From Streptomyces sp. AJS327 (GTDB lineage Bacteria > Actinomycetota > Actinomycetes > Streptomycetales > Streptomycetaceae), in contig NZ_SKBR01000004.1 in assembly GCF_013450295.1 (NCBI RefSeq), positions 248,001 to 312,000 of the forward strand: a stretch of DNA of 64,000 bases, written 5' to 3'. Under the pieces are notes generated by a model, which had not been told where the DNA came from, searched no databases, and saw nothing but the letters and a program-made list of their open reading frames with translations. Position 1 is the first letter of the stretch. Every line of letters begins with the position of its first letter. The position numbers and the translations under genes were made by a program. Shown one piece after another: positions 35,046-44,297 of this stretch.

Positions 35046-36275
35046 TCACGCGGTCAGGCACGTCGTGGGTAGTGGTGCGTTCGGGTCCATGGCCCACTCG
35101 ACCGCGGCAACCACTTCGTCGTCCAGGGCGTCGAGGAGGTGGCCATACCGGTCGACGGTCGTGGTGATGGACTCGTGCCCGAGGCGGCCCTGAATGGCGG
35201 GGAGCGGAACCTTCGTCGCGATGAGCCAGGAAGCATGCGAGTGCCGAAGGTCGTGCACGCGGGGCGCCTTGGTGAGCCCTTCGGCGCGGGCACCTTCGAT
35301 CGCCGGGTGCCAGCGCAGACTGCGGAAGGTCCAGGTGTCCCAGCGCCCCCCCTTGGGCCCCGTGAAGAGAAGATCCTTGGAAGTGATGCTCCTGGCTCGT
35401 CTTCGGAACATCTGATCCAGACTGCTGGTGATCACTATGGTCCGGCGCGCCTTCTTGGTCTTGGGGGGACCGAGGTAGGGCGCGCCGTTCTCGTCCCGCT
35501 TCCAGGCGCGCTGGATGCGGATGGCGGGTCGGCCGCTGCGGCGTACGAGGTCGCGGGGCTGGAGCGCGGTGATCTCGCCCCAGCGGGCGCCCGTCTCGGC
35601 GAGGGCGTCGGCCAGTTCGCGAGCGTCCTGGTCGACCAGGTGGGAGCGCAGCAGCGCCCACTCGTCGCGTTCGAGGAAGACCATCTCGTCTTCGACCCCG
35701 TCGTCCTTACGGGGAAGCCGAGTGCTTGCGCAGGGGTTCTTCGTCCGCAGCGTCCGTTCTACCGCGCTGTGGCAGATGCCGGAGAGCAGCCCGTGCACGT
35801 TGCGGATGGTCTTGGGGCTGAGCTTGCGGCGCCTGGTGCCTTTCAGGTCATATGGGGCTGGCCGTCCGGCCTCCAGATCATTGACCAGGTGCGTATAAGG
35901 TCCGAGGTGAGCCCGCCCTCCCCGTCGTGCATCGAGTAGCTGCGGAACCACGGTGAGAGCTTCTGGCGGACCAGCTTGCGGTACTCCGCCTTGGTGTCGC
36001 CCTGGACTCCGGTGAGCTGATCGATGTAGCGGAGCGCGAAGGGCTCGAACATCTCGTCCGGGCGTACGCACGTTCTCCACGAAGCCCCGGCCGCGCACCC
36101 AGCCGGGGGGCCACTGCTGGCCGTGGCCGTCGACGAGGTTCTTGAACCGCTCGGCAGACGGCTCGTTGTCGAAGACCTCGGATGCTCTGCCGCCGCCGCG
36201 GGTACCTCCCGCGCGCCAGCGAACGACGTAGCTGAACTGTCCGTCGCGTCTTTGCTTGACCTCGATGTACGCCAT
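35046..36275 (-). CDS. Tyrosine integrase with two apparent compensating frameshifts
   Basis: A site-specific recombinase of the phage/ICE type. Catalytic residues are visible in GARWGEITAL (Arg), HDLRHSHASWL (His, Arg), LGHESITTTVDRYGHL (His, Tyr nucleophile). Between about 36065 and 35880 the continuous frame reads out of register, while an adjacent frame (starting MFEPFALRYIDQL) holds the expected SAM-like core-binding sequence. The continuous frame resumes at VNDLEAG. Two opposite indels, real or from sequencing error, explain this. As written the N-terminal DNA-binding domain would be scrambled. It adjoins tRNA-Glu, its likely attachment site. Start ATG at 36275. Confidence 0.8.
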   Translation of the reverse strand: MAYIEVKQRRDGQFSYVVRWRAGGTRGGGRASEVFDNEPSAERFKNLVDGHGQQWPPGWVRGRGFVENVRTPGRDVRALRAPLHRSAHRSPGRHQGGVPQAGPPEALTVVPQLLDARRGGRAHLGPYTHLVNDLEAGRPAPYDLKGTRRRKLSPKTIRNVHGLLSGICHSAVERTLRTKNPCASTRLPRKDDGVEDEMVFLERDEWALLRSHLVDQDARELADALAETGARWGEITALQPRDLVRRSGRPAIRIQRAWKRDENGAPYLGPPKTKKARRTIVITSSLDQMFRRRARSITSKDLLFTGPKGGRWDTWTFRSLRWHPAIEGARAEGLTKAPRVHDLRHSHASWLIATKVPLPAIQGRLGHESITTTVDRYGHLLDALDDEVVAAVEWAMDPNAPLPTTCLTA

Positions 36276-36382
36276 GCTCAGAACCGTAGATGAGGGTCCT
36301 GTGCCCATTCCGTGCCCATCAGGAGGGTCAAAAAATCCCCCCTGACGAGCGTTTCCGCAGGTCAGAGGGGTTGTAAGAGAGG

Positions 36383-36455
36383 TGCCCCCAACGGGATTCG
36401 AACCCGTGCTACCGCCTTGAAAGGGCGGCGTCCTGGGCCACTAGACGATGAGGGC
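36383..36455 (-). tRNA. tRNA-Glu (UUC), probable attachment site
   Basis: A 73-base cloverleaf on the minus strand. The acceptor pairs GCCCTCA with TGGGGGC, the anticodon loop is CTTTCAA with a CCGCC/GGCGG stem (anticodon TTC), and the T arm contains GGTTCGAATCC. CCA is not encoded. The 3' end faces the integrase gene, so the conjugative element probably entered here. I saw no second copy of the tRNA 3' end elsewhere in the window. Confidence 0.93.
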
Positions 36456-36627
36456 GGCTGGTCCGTCGAGCGTGCGAACGACGCTCCTGGGACGGATGCA
36501 GCATAGGGGATCGGCAGACGGTTCGCCAAAACGGATTACCGGCCCCACGGCCTGCGGTGACGCCCGTCCGCCCATCCCGCGTCCGTCCGTCCCGGGGGCG
36601 GGAACAGGGGCGGGAACAGGGGCCGGG

Positions 36628-38370
36628 TCAGGAGTCGGGGGTGGGGGAGACGGGGGAGGCGGCGGGGCCGGAGTCGGGTGGGTGGGCGAGGTGCCGGGAG
36701 ACCTCGGCGGTCGAACGGCCGAGGCCGCCCAGGGTGATCTGGTCCCACGCCTGGAGCTGCTTGCGGCGGTCCAGGTAGAGGACCGAGGCGAGCACCTTCT
36801 CCGGCTCCGCGCCCTCGACGGCGCGGAGTCCGCCACCGCCCGTGGACCCCTCGATCTTCAGCCGGGTGCCCTGTTCCAGGACCTCCGTCTTGGGGCGGTG
36901 GACGTGTCCGGCCAGGACGAGCGGGACCTGCCCGTCGGTCTCCCGGGCGAGTACGGGGTTGTGGGCCACCGCGATGTCGACGGGCGTCCCGGCCGTCTTC
37001 TGGGCGCGGAGCGCGTCCGCCAGGTTCTGGCCCGCCTCGCGTTCGGCCGGGTCCCCGGCCGGGACGACCGAACGGTCCGGGGTGAACTGCGGGTCGCCCC
37101 ATCCGGCGAGCCGCAGCCCGGCCACGTTCATCGGCACGCCCTCGTCGAGTACGTAGACCGGGCTGCGCTTCTTCCGCTCGCCGTCGCCCTCGCGTTCGTC
37201 CCCTTCGCCCCGGTGGCCGTGGGTGGGGTGGTCCGTCGGGCTGCCCGGGGTGTCCGCCGGGGGGTCGGCCCGTCCGCCGGGCTGGCCGCGGGGGGTTCCG
37301 GAGGCCGTGTCGCGCCGGGGGGACGCCTCCTTCGCCGTCCGTCTGGCCAGCCGCTCCATGGCCTTCTGGGTGGTGGCCGAATCGTGGTTGCCGCGCACCC
37401 AGACGTACGGGGCGCCGAGTTCCGGGATCGCGTCGAGGAAGCCGTTCTCGATCGCGGTGCCGTGGTCCATGGTGTCCCCGGAGTCGATGATCACGTCGAT
37501 CTCGTACTGCTTGACCAGGGAGGTGATGATCGTCCACGCGGCCGGGTTCAGGTGGATGTCCGAGACGTGCAGTACCCGGGTGGTGTCCGGCTTCGGCTGG
37601 TAGGCGGGGAGCGTGGAGGCGGCGTCGTAGAGCTTGGTGACGTTGGTCATCAGCCGCGCCAACTCCCGCTGGTACACGTCGAAGTCGCTGACGATGCTGC
37701 GCGCGTCCCCCACCAGGGAGGGCGCGCCCGCGAGCAGCCCGGAGAACCGTGGTTCCAGGACGGACTTCGGGTTCCAGGTCACCAGGGCGCTCGCGCCGGA
37801 GGCCGCCAGCAGCGCCAGCGCGAGCCCCCCGGCGGCCAGTGCGCGGCGCGGACGGCGGTAGACGGCCAGGCCGAGCGCGGTCGCGCCGGCCAGCACCGCG
37901 ACCCCCGACCGGATCGCCAGGTTGACCGCGCCGGAGCGCACGTCGTCGGCGATCTTGGACTGGAGGCCCTCCAGTCGCGCTGGCTGGTCGACCAGGGCCC
38001 CGGCCCGGTCCGCGTCCAGCCGGTCCACGTCCACGTCCAGCCGGAGGGGGGCCCGGTGGCTGTCCAGGTCCAGGGAGCCGAGCGGGGAGACGTTGATCTG
38101 GGTGCCGCCGATGGTCGAGGGCCGCAGGGCCATCGTGGTGTCCATGGGGCCCACCGGCGTCTTGACGGTGCCCACGGCCAGCAGGCCGAGCCAGGCGCCG
38201 AACAGGGTGACGCCGATCAGGCCCAGCGCGTGGACCAGTGGGCGGAGGTCGTGGCGGAGTGCGGAACGGAGACTGGTGGGGCGTGCCCGGTCGTGGCGGC
38301 GCGGCGCGGCGGCCGGTTTCCTGGCCCACTCCACCACGGCACGGAGCCTGCGTACGACGGAGCTGGTCAC
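36628..38370 (-). CDS. Membrane-bound calcineurin-like metallophosphoesterase
   Basis: A 580-residue protein with N-terminal membrane helices (GLIGVTLFGAWLGLLAVG, and a pair around residues 160-200) and a C-terminal phosphoesterase domain: HVSDIHLN, DSGDTMD, VRGNHD and LAGHVHRP bind the two metals. A Pro/Gly/charged insertion of about 60 residues separates the GNHD and GHVH parts. The family hydrolyses phosphomonoesters or diesters; substrate unknown. It is the first chromosomal gene after the tRNA. Confidence 0.88.
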   Translation of the reverse strand: MTSSVVRRLRAVVEWARKPAAAPRRHDRARPTSLRSALRHDLRPLVHALGLIGVTLFGAWLGLLAVGTVKTPVGPMDTTMALRPSTIGGTQINVSPLGSLDLDSHRAPLRLDVDVDRLDADRAGALVDQPARLEGLQSKIADDVRSGAVNLAIRSGVAVLAGATALGLAVYRRPRRALAAGGLALALLAASGASALVTWNPKSVLEPRFSGLLAGAPSLVGDARSIVSDFDVYQRELARLMTNVTKLYDAASTLPAYQPKPDTTRVLHVSDIHLNPAAWTIITSLVKQYEIDVIIDSGDTMDHGTAIENGFLDAIPELGAPYVWVRGNHDSATTQKAMERLARRTAKEASPRRDTASGTPRGQPGGRADPPADTPGSPTDHPTHGHRGEGDEREGDGERKKRSPVYVLDEGVPMNVAGLRLAGWGDPQFTPDRSVVPAGDPAEREAGQNLADALRAQKTAGTPVDIAVAHNPVLARETDGQVPLVLAGHVHRPKTEVLEQGTRLKIEGSTGGGGLRAVEGAEPEKVLASVLYLDRRKQLQAWDQITLGGLGRSTAEVSRHLAHPPDSGPAASPVSPTPDS

Positions 38371-39185
38371 GTTGCCCCGTATGCCCTCTCATGTCTGGCT
38401 CTATGCAGTTTGCGGAGGTGGGTGGGGGTGCGCCCCCGGTGGTCGGTGGTGCGGGCGGGCAGAGGGCTCACCGCTGGAGAGAGCTGGCAAGCGCTGGCTG
38501 TCAGAGCCCTGGAAGCGGGAGTTGACGCGGGCGGAACGCGAGGAACCGGTGGTCTGGGAGCGGGCCCGTGGGTCACCGGGACTGGTCAGACCCCGTGGGG
38601 GCCGTGCGGGTCGCGGGGCGGCACCCGCCGCGTGACCCGCACGCGACCATCCGAGGGCCCCGGAGCCGCCCCGGTCGCGCGTCGCTCGCGCCCCCCGAGG
38701 TCCGGCACCGGCGCGGCACCGGCGTACCCGGCGCGACGGAGGACGCGCTCACCGGGCGCGGCGCACGGCGCTCACCCGCCGAATCCGGGACGGGTCGGGA
38801 CGGGAAGGGGCGAGGCGACCGGGACGGGACGTCGGGCTGAGGGCCGACCGGGGTGCGGACGCGAGGGGCAAGTGCGGCCTGGCGAGAACGAGCGAGCCGG
38901 AGCGGTCGGCGGGGTGAACGACCGGGCGAGGTGGCCGAGTTGGCGCCGTGGCCGGATGACTCGGCGGCACGGGACCACGGCGGCACGGGAGCACGGGACC
39001 ACGGCGGCACGGGAGTGGGTGACGGGCGGCGAGACGGCGACGGGTCGGGGCAAGCGAGGACCGAGGCGACGGGAGGCCGGAAGTCGGAAGAGCCCGGGAG
39101 CCCGAAGAGGAGAGGAGGCCCGGGGAGGAGGGGAGGCCGGGTTGTCCGGCGGCCGGGGTTCGGGTGTGTGGGGCGTGGGGGTGGC
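38371..39185. other. Gene-free GC-rich region with short repeats
   Basis: About 800 bases without a supportable gene. The long frames here are by-products of GC bias. A short repeated motif around 38968-39013 (variants of CCACGGCGGCACGGGAG, about three copies) is the only structure I see. Confidence 0.4.
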
Positions 39186-39536
39186 TCAGCCCCAGCCGAG
39201 TTCGTGCAGCCGCTCGTCCTCGATGCCGAAGTGGTGAGCCACCTCGTGGATGACGGTGACGGCGACCTCGTGCACCACCTCGTCGGCCGTCTCGCAGAAG
39301 CGCAGCGTCGGGCCCATGTAGATGGTGATGCGGTCCGGCAGCACCCCGGCGTACCACTCGCCCCGGTCGGTCAGCGGGGTGCCTTCGTAGATGCCCAGCA
39401 GCTCCGGATCGTCGGCGGGGGGCTCGTCCTCGACGAACACCGCGACGTTGTCCATCAGCCTGGTCAGCTCGGGCGGGATCTGGTCCAGGCCGTCGCTGAC
39501 CAGACCTTCGAAGTCCTCACGCGTCATCTCCAGCAC
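39186..39536 (-). CDS. Small zincin-like metallopeptidase (PF06262 type)
   Basis: A 116-residue protein with HEVAHHFGIEDERLHELG near its C-terminus, the zinc site of the minimal metallopeptidase family (Zincin_1) common in Streptomyces. The GTG start (VLEMTREDFE) matches the usual N-terminus of the family; an ATG three codons later is possible. The frame stays open upstream through a 27-bp tandem repeat, which would add 9-residue repeats if an earlier start were used. Substrate unknown. Confidence 0.85.
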   Translation of the reverse strand: MLEMTREDFEGLVSDGLDQIPPELTRLMDNVAVFVEDEPPADDPELLGIYEGTPLTDRGEWYAGVLPDRITIYMGPTLRFCETADEVVHEVAVTVIHEVAHHFGIEDERLHELGWG

Positions 39537-39549
39537 CCGGCCATTGTGC

Positions 39550-39657
39550 GGGACGGGGCCCGCGGTGCGGAGGCGTGGGACGGGGCCCGCGGTGCGGAGG
39601 CGTGGGACGGGGCCCGCGGTGCGGAGGCGTGGGACGGGGCTCGCGGTGCGGAGGCGG
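39550..39657. repeat. 27-bp tandem repeat, four copies
   Basis: Four head-to-tail units of 27 bases at 39550, 39577, 39604 and 39631; the first three are identical and the last has two changes. They end 13 bases before the metallopeptidase start and are in frame with it (each unit would encode the nonamer PVPRLRTAG in rotation). They fill the gene's probable promoter and leader. Confidence 0.9.
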
Positions 39658-39933
39658 GGGACGGGACGCGGGGCACGGGCCGCCAGGTCGTTCCCCGTAC
39701 GGCGCCGGTACGTCGGCCGGGGAGGCGTCCGGGTGGGGACGGGAGGGGATGGAAGGGGCGGCAGGGGGCAGAGCGGGTGGGGTGGGTCTCGGGAGGGGGT
39801 GGACCGGACGGGATGGGGAGGGGCGCGTGGGGGAGGAGGGGTGGTGGGGCGCGCGTGACCTGTGGTGAGCGGCGGGAGTTGAGCACGGGTCCGCTCAACT
39901 GTCCGCGCACCACCGCGTGCTGGAGGTCCCGTC

Positions 39934-40515
39934 GTGCGTCCACGATCCGCCGCCCTCCGCTCGGCCCTCGGGGTACTGCTGGTCGCCTCGGCGGTCGGCG
40001 GGTGCGTCACCGCCTCCGGGGTCGGGGAGCCGGGAGGCGACCCCGTACCCGGGCCGGGCCGGTCGGCGGGGGTCAGCACCGGAGGTGGGGCCCCGGGTGG
40101 GGCTGCCTCGCGGGGGCGCGGGGGAGCGGCGCCGGAGCGGGGCGACGGGCCGGGTGAGACCGGTCACTCCGCCGGGTCGCGCGGCGGTGGGCGGGAGACC
40201 GCCGGGGACGGAGAGCCCGTCGGCGCGGGTGAGCCGGCCGGTGGGACGCGTGGGAACCGGGACCGGGACCGGGACCGGGGCCGGGCTGGGGACGGGGGCG
40301 AGCGGGGGCGTCCCCGGCGGCCGGACTCCCCGGGGCGTGCGACGGGCGGTACCGGTGGTACGGAGGGTCGGCCGGAGCGTCCGTCCCGTCCGCCGTGGGG
40401 GATTCCGCCGCCTCCACACAGCTCCGATCCCCCCTCCGAGGAACCCCCGGAGACCGGTGCGCCGCCGCCCGACGGGCCCACCGGGACCGCGTCCGCGCCG
40501 GAGTCGACGCCCTGA
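39934..40515 (+). CDS. Putative lipoprotein with low-complexity body
   Basis: A 193-residue protein with a signal peptide and lipobox (LLVASAVGGC), then a Gly/Arg/Pro-rich body with short Arg-Asp repeats (NRDRDRDRGR) and a proline-rich end. GTG start with GGAGG seven bases upstream. Probably a surface-anchored disordered protein; no enzymatic domain seen. Confidence 0.65.
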   Translation: MRPRSAALRSALGVLLVASAVGGCVTASGVGEPGGDPVPGPGRSAGVSTGGGAPGGAASRGRGGAAPERGDGPGETGHSAGSRGGGRETAGDGEPVGAGEPAGGTRGNRDRDRDRGRAGDGGERGRPRRPDSPGRATGGTGGTEGRPERPSRPPWGIPPPPHSSDPPSEEPPETGAPPPDGPTGTASAPESTP

Positions 40516-40707
40516 AGCTCATTTGCGCCCTCCCCCTCCGGATGCGTATCCTCATAGATCGTTTGATTCTTTGCCCGGCGCCACCACAGAGCGCGCCGCG
40601 TGGCGCGTTCCTATCTGACCGTGGTTGACCGCACAGAGGCGGTTCTTTGCGAAATTCACGGAGTTCTGGGCGCGTGCCGACATGACTCCGGAAGGTTCGC
40701 ATTACGC

Positions 40708-42759
40708 ATGTCTGTCACCATCCCTGACGCCGCCCTGCTCGAAGAGGGCGCCGTCCACCCCGGCGATGCCGGGGACACCACCGAGCTTCCCCAGGACGAC
40801 GCGGCGCTGACCGCGAACGTCCAGCACGCCGAGAACCCCCAGAACACCGAAATCCCCGAGGACGCCGAGCTCGCGGAGGGCTCCGAGGACGCCGGTTCGG
40901 TGGACGACGGCGCCGACGGCGAAACGGTCACCTTCGCCAGCCTCGGGCTCGCCGAGCCGGTCGTCCGCAAGCTGGCCCAGAACGGTGTGACCACCCCGTT
41001 CCCGATCCAGGCCGCGACCATCCCGGACGCCCTGGCCGGCAAGGACATCCTCGGCCGGGGCCGCACCGGCTCGGGCAAGACCCTCTCCTTCGGCCTGCCG
41101 CTGCTCACCCGGCTCAGCGGGGCCCGTACGCAGCGCAAGCGGCCGCGCGGCGTCATCCTGACGCCCACCCGCGAGCTGGCGATGCAGGTCTCGGACGCCC
41201 TCCAGCCGTACGGCGACACCCTCGGCCTCAAGCTGAAGGTGGTCTGCGGCGGCACCTCGATGGGCAACCAGATCGCGGCGCTGGAGCGCGGCGTCGACAT
41301 CCTCGTGGCCACCCCCGGGCGGCTGCGGGACCTGATCAACCGTTCCGCCTGCTCGCTGGACGACACCGAGGTGGCGATCCTCGACGAGGCCGACCAGATG
41401 GCCGACCTGGGCTTTCTGCCCGAGGTCACCGAGCTGCTCGACCTGGTGCCCGAGGGCGGCCAGCGGATGCTCTTCTCCGCCACCATGGAGAAGGAGATCG
41501 ACTCCCTGGTCAAGCGGTACCTGGTGAACCCGGTCAGCCACGAGGTGGACGCCGCGCAGGGCGCCGTCACCACCATGACCCACCACGTGCTCGTGGTGAA
41601 GCCGCGCGACAAGGCCCCGGTGACGGCGGCCATCGCCGCGCGCAAGGGCCGCACCATCATCTTCGTCCGCACGCAGCTCGGCGCGGACCGGGTGGCCGAG
41701 CAGCTGCGCGAGGTCGGCGTGAGCGCGGACGCGCTGCACGGCGGCATGACGCAGGGCGCCCGGACGCGGACCCTGGAGGACTTCAAGGGCGGCAAGGTCC
41801 AGGCCCTGGTCGCCACGGACGTGGCCGCGCGCGGTATCCACGTCGACGGCATCGACCTGGTGCTCAACGTCGACCCGGCCGGGGACCACAAGGACTACCT
41901 GCACCGTTCGGGCCGTACCGCGCGGGCGGGCGAGTCCGGCACCGTCGTCTCGCTGGCGCTGCCGCACCAGCGGCGGCAGACCTTCCGGCTGATGGAGGAC
42001 GCCGGGGTGGACGCCTCGCGGCACGTCATCGGCCGGGGCGACGTGTTCGACGAGGAGGTCGCCCAGATCACCGGCGCCCGCTCGCTCACCGAACTCCAGG
42101 CGGAGTCGACGGCGAGCGAGGCCCGGCAGACCGAGCGTGAGGCGCGTGAACTCACCCGGAAGCTGGAGCAGCTCCAGCGTCGCGCCTCCGAACTGCGGGA
42201 CGAGGCAACCCAGTTGACCGTGCGCGCCGCGCGTGAGCGCGGGGACGACCCGGACGCGGCCGTCGCCGCCGCCGCCGAGGCGGAGGCCGTGATCGCGGAG
42301 GCCGAGGCGCGCGCCGAGGCCGAGCGTCAGGCGGAGGCCGAGCGCCAGGAGAAGCGGGAGCGCGAGCGCCGTCAGCGGGAGCGCGCCGCCCAGGAGCGCG
42401 GTGGCGAGCGCGGGGGCCGTGGCCAGGGTGGTCAGGGCCGTCGTCCGTTCGACCGGGACCGTGGTGGCTACCGCCGGGACCGGGACGACCGGCGCCCCGG
42501 CAACCGCGACCGGGACACCCGGGAGCGCGACCGGGGCCGTTCCGAGGGCCGCCCGGAGGGTGGTCGCGGCAGCTACCGTCGTGACGACCACCGCCGTGAC
42601 GACCACCGTCGGAGCGAGCACCGCCGGGACGGCGGCGGCCACCGGCCCTACGGCCGGAGCGGTGACGACCGGCGCGGTGGCGCCGGTGGCGGTGGCGGCG
42701 GGCGGAGCGGTTCCTTCGACCGCCGTGCCGACAAGCCCCGCTGGAAGCGCAACGGCTGA
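40708..42759 (+). CDS. DEAD-box RNA helicase
   Basis: A 683-residue helicase. In order: Q motif FPIQAATIPDAL, motif I GRTGSGKT, PTRELA, TPGR, DEAD, SAT, TIIFVRTQLGADR, VATDVAARGIHVDG and HRSGRTARAG. The C-terminal 180 residues are Arg/Gly/Asp-rich (RGGERGGRGQGG type), suited to RNA binding. An acidic extension of about 70 residues precedes the core. I used the ATG before SVTIPDAALLE; 36 upstream codons are open without a good site. It unwinds RNA in ribosome assembly or cold response. Confidence 0.92.
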   Translation: MSVTIPDAALLEEGAVHPGDAGDTTELPQDDAALTANVQHAENPQNTEIPEDAELAEGSEDAGSVDDGADGETVTFASLGLAEPVVRKLAQNGVTTPFPIQAATIPDALAGKDILGRGRTGSGKTLSFGLPLLTRLSGARTQRKRPRGVILTPTRELAMQVSDALQPYGDTLGLKLKVVCGGTSMGNQIAALERGVDILVATPGRLRDLINRSACSLDDTEVAILDEADQMADLGFLPEVTELLDLVPEGGQRMLFSATMEKEIDSLVKRYLVNPVSHEVDAAQGAVTTMTHHVLVVKPRDKAPVTAAIAARKGRTIIFVRTQLGADRVAEQLREVGVSADALHGGMTQGARTRTLEDFKGGKVQALVATDVAARGIHVDGIDLVLNVDPAGDHKDYLHRSGRTARAGESGTVVSLALPHQRRQTFRLMEDAGVDASRHVIGRGDVFDEEVAQITGARSLTELQAESTASEARQTEREARELTRKLEQLQRRASELRDEATQLTVRAARERGDDPDAAVAAAAEAEAVIAEAEARAEAERQAEAERQEKRERERRQRERAAQERGGERGGRGQGGQGRRPFDRDRGGYRRDRDDRRPGNRDRDTRERDRGRSEGRPEGGRGSYRRDDHRRDDHRRSEHRRDGGGHRPYGRSGDDRRGGAGGGGGGRSGSFDRRADKPRWKRNG

Positions 42760-42993
42760 CCCACGGCCCGTCCGTGGCTGACCGGCCCGGTGGCTGATCG
42801 GCGCGGGTGACACACGTACGGCGGACCCGTCCCGGGGAACTCCCGGGGCGGGTCCGCCGTGTTGTCGCGGCCCGCCCGTGCGCGGGGCTCGCGTGGGGCA
42901 CGTGGGCGGAGGCGGGCGGTGCGCGGACGCACAGCCGCGTCGGGCGCACAGCCGCGTCGGGCGCACCGCCGCGCCCACAACAGGCGGACGTGC

Positions 42994-43800
42994 CTACAGC
43001 AGCGGGCGACGCCCGGTGACGGACTCCCAGGTGTCCCGTTCCGCCTCCAACTCTTCGTGGGCCCGCGAGACGTCGGTGTTCTCCGCCTCTTCGGCCTCCA
43101 CCCGCGCTGAGTTCGCCCGGGCCTCCTCGATGGCTTCGGTGTCCGCGCGGGCTTCTGCGAGCCGTTCCTCGGCCGCGGCGATGCTCCGTGCCCGTTGCTC
43201 CCGGGCCTTCCTCGCCCCGCGCGCCGCGTCCTCCAGCTCCAGCTCCAGCCGGTGCACGTCGCGCTCGGAGTAGTCGGCGCCGGGATAACCCACCCGGACC
43301 GTCTTCGCCGTCTTCCACCGGAGCGTCAGGTACATGTCCCCGGTGGAGGAGTACGTCCCGCGTTCTACCTCCAGCCCCTCCAGCGGGAAGTCCTCGAAGG
43401 GGCCGTCGGCTGGTGCGTGGCTCCCGGTGTCGGCGTCCAGCTCGCCGTCCGCGGCGGAGAGGCGGACGGTGCGCTCGTACAGCGTGATCCGGCCCAGGCC
43501 GGTGAGCCGGTCGCCGGGTCCCTCGCTGTGCAGTCTCCGCAGCTGTCCCTCGGCGGAGGCCACCGAGCTTCGGTAGTCCCGCTCGGCTCGTGCCACCCGC
43601 TGGGCGGCAACCCTCCGACGCCGCTCGCCGGCCTGGTGGGCCTCCCGGAGTCTCCGGCGCCGATAGTGCAGGGCGCCCCGGCGCTTCTCGTACTCCGCGC
43701 TGAACATCGGGTCCCAGCCACCGGGGTAGAGCATCCAGCGCCGCACAACGACGATCAGCAGTACCAGGGCGCCCAGGCACAGCGACTGTGCCGCTTCCAT
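42994..43800 (-). CDS. Membrane-anchored coiled-coil protein of unknown function
   Basis: A 268-residue protein with one N-terminal helix (LCLGALVLLIVVVRRWMLY), a coiled coil (about 35-85), a central beta-rich domain (GRITLYERTVRLSAADGE to MYLTLRWKTAKTVRVGYPG) and a second coiled coil (185-255). It may be a cytoplasmic or wall-facing scaffold. No family recognised. Confidence 0.7.
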   Translation of the reverse strand: MEAAQSLCLGALVLLIVVVRRWMLYPGGWDPMFSAEYEKRRGALHYRRRRLREAHQAGERRRRVAAQRVARAERDYRSSVASAEGQLRRLHSEGPGDRLTGLGRITLYERTVRLSAADGELDADTGSHAPADGPFEDFPLEGLEVERGTYSSTGDMYLTLRWKTAKTVRVGYPGADYSERDVHRLELELEDAARGARKAREQRARSIAAAEERLAEARADTEAIEEARANSARVEAEEAENTDVSRAHEELEAERDTWESVTGRRPLL

Positions 43801-44297
43801 CCCGCTCCGCCTTTCCGGGTGTGGGAGGCGGGCGCGTTCCGTGCGCCCGCGCGTCCAACCGGACTCCCCCACGGGGGAGTTCGGTCACCGCTAGTGATGA
43901 GGGGCAGCAGAGTAGGCGGGCCCGGCGGACAGTGCGGCCCGATGTCGGTACGTGCTCAGGAGCGACTGTCGTGCGCGCGAGTCCGCCAGAAGCGTCATGG
44001 ACTCTGATCGGTTCTGATTGCTGAAGGGTGTGTCCGGAGGGTGAGGCCCGACGGCACCGCAGGGGCGGAGGACGGGCGGCTGACCCCGGCGAGGCGGGCG
44101 CGCCGACCGAGCGGCGTCGCGGCCGGACCTCGGGGGGTGCCGTCGAACCTCCGCGCCGGCTGCCCTCCCGGCGCTCGCTGGGCGGCATCTTCTGGGCTGA
44201 GGTGGGGAGTTGGACGATTCCCACCGTTTTCCGCGCGCGGGCGACGGGGGATACAGTCCACGGTCGGGAGCCGAATCGGGACCAGGGGAGGGCCGAC
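43801..44297. other. Divergent intergenic region
   Basis: About 500 bases between the leftward coiled-coil protein and the rightward STAND-like gene. Upstream frames continuous with the STAND gene lack ribosome-binding sites. No repeat or clear promoter box found. Confidence 0.35.

Noticed and set aside
16667..36383. Actinomycete integrative element of the TraB/FtsK type
   Set aside because: The transfer genes are VirD4, VirB4 and VirB6-like, so it is a type IV secretion element; no FtsK-like translocase is present.
36448..39237. A 929-codon rightward open frame
   Set aside because: It lies antisense to the metallophosphoesterase gene and crosses a gene-free repeat area; composition is that of a GC-driven shadow.
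39550..39657. Possible CRISPR array
   Set aside because: 27-bp units have no spacers between them.
40702..42978. A 758-codon leftward open frame, and another to 44737
   Set aside because: Antisense to the DEAD-box helicase; alanine/valine-rich with no motif, so an artefact of GC bias.
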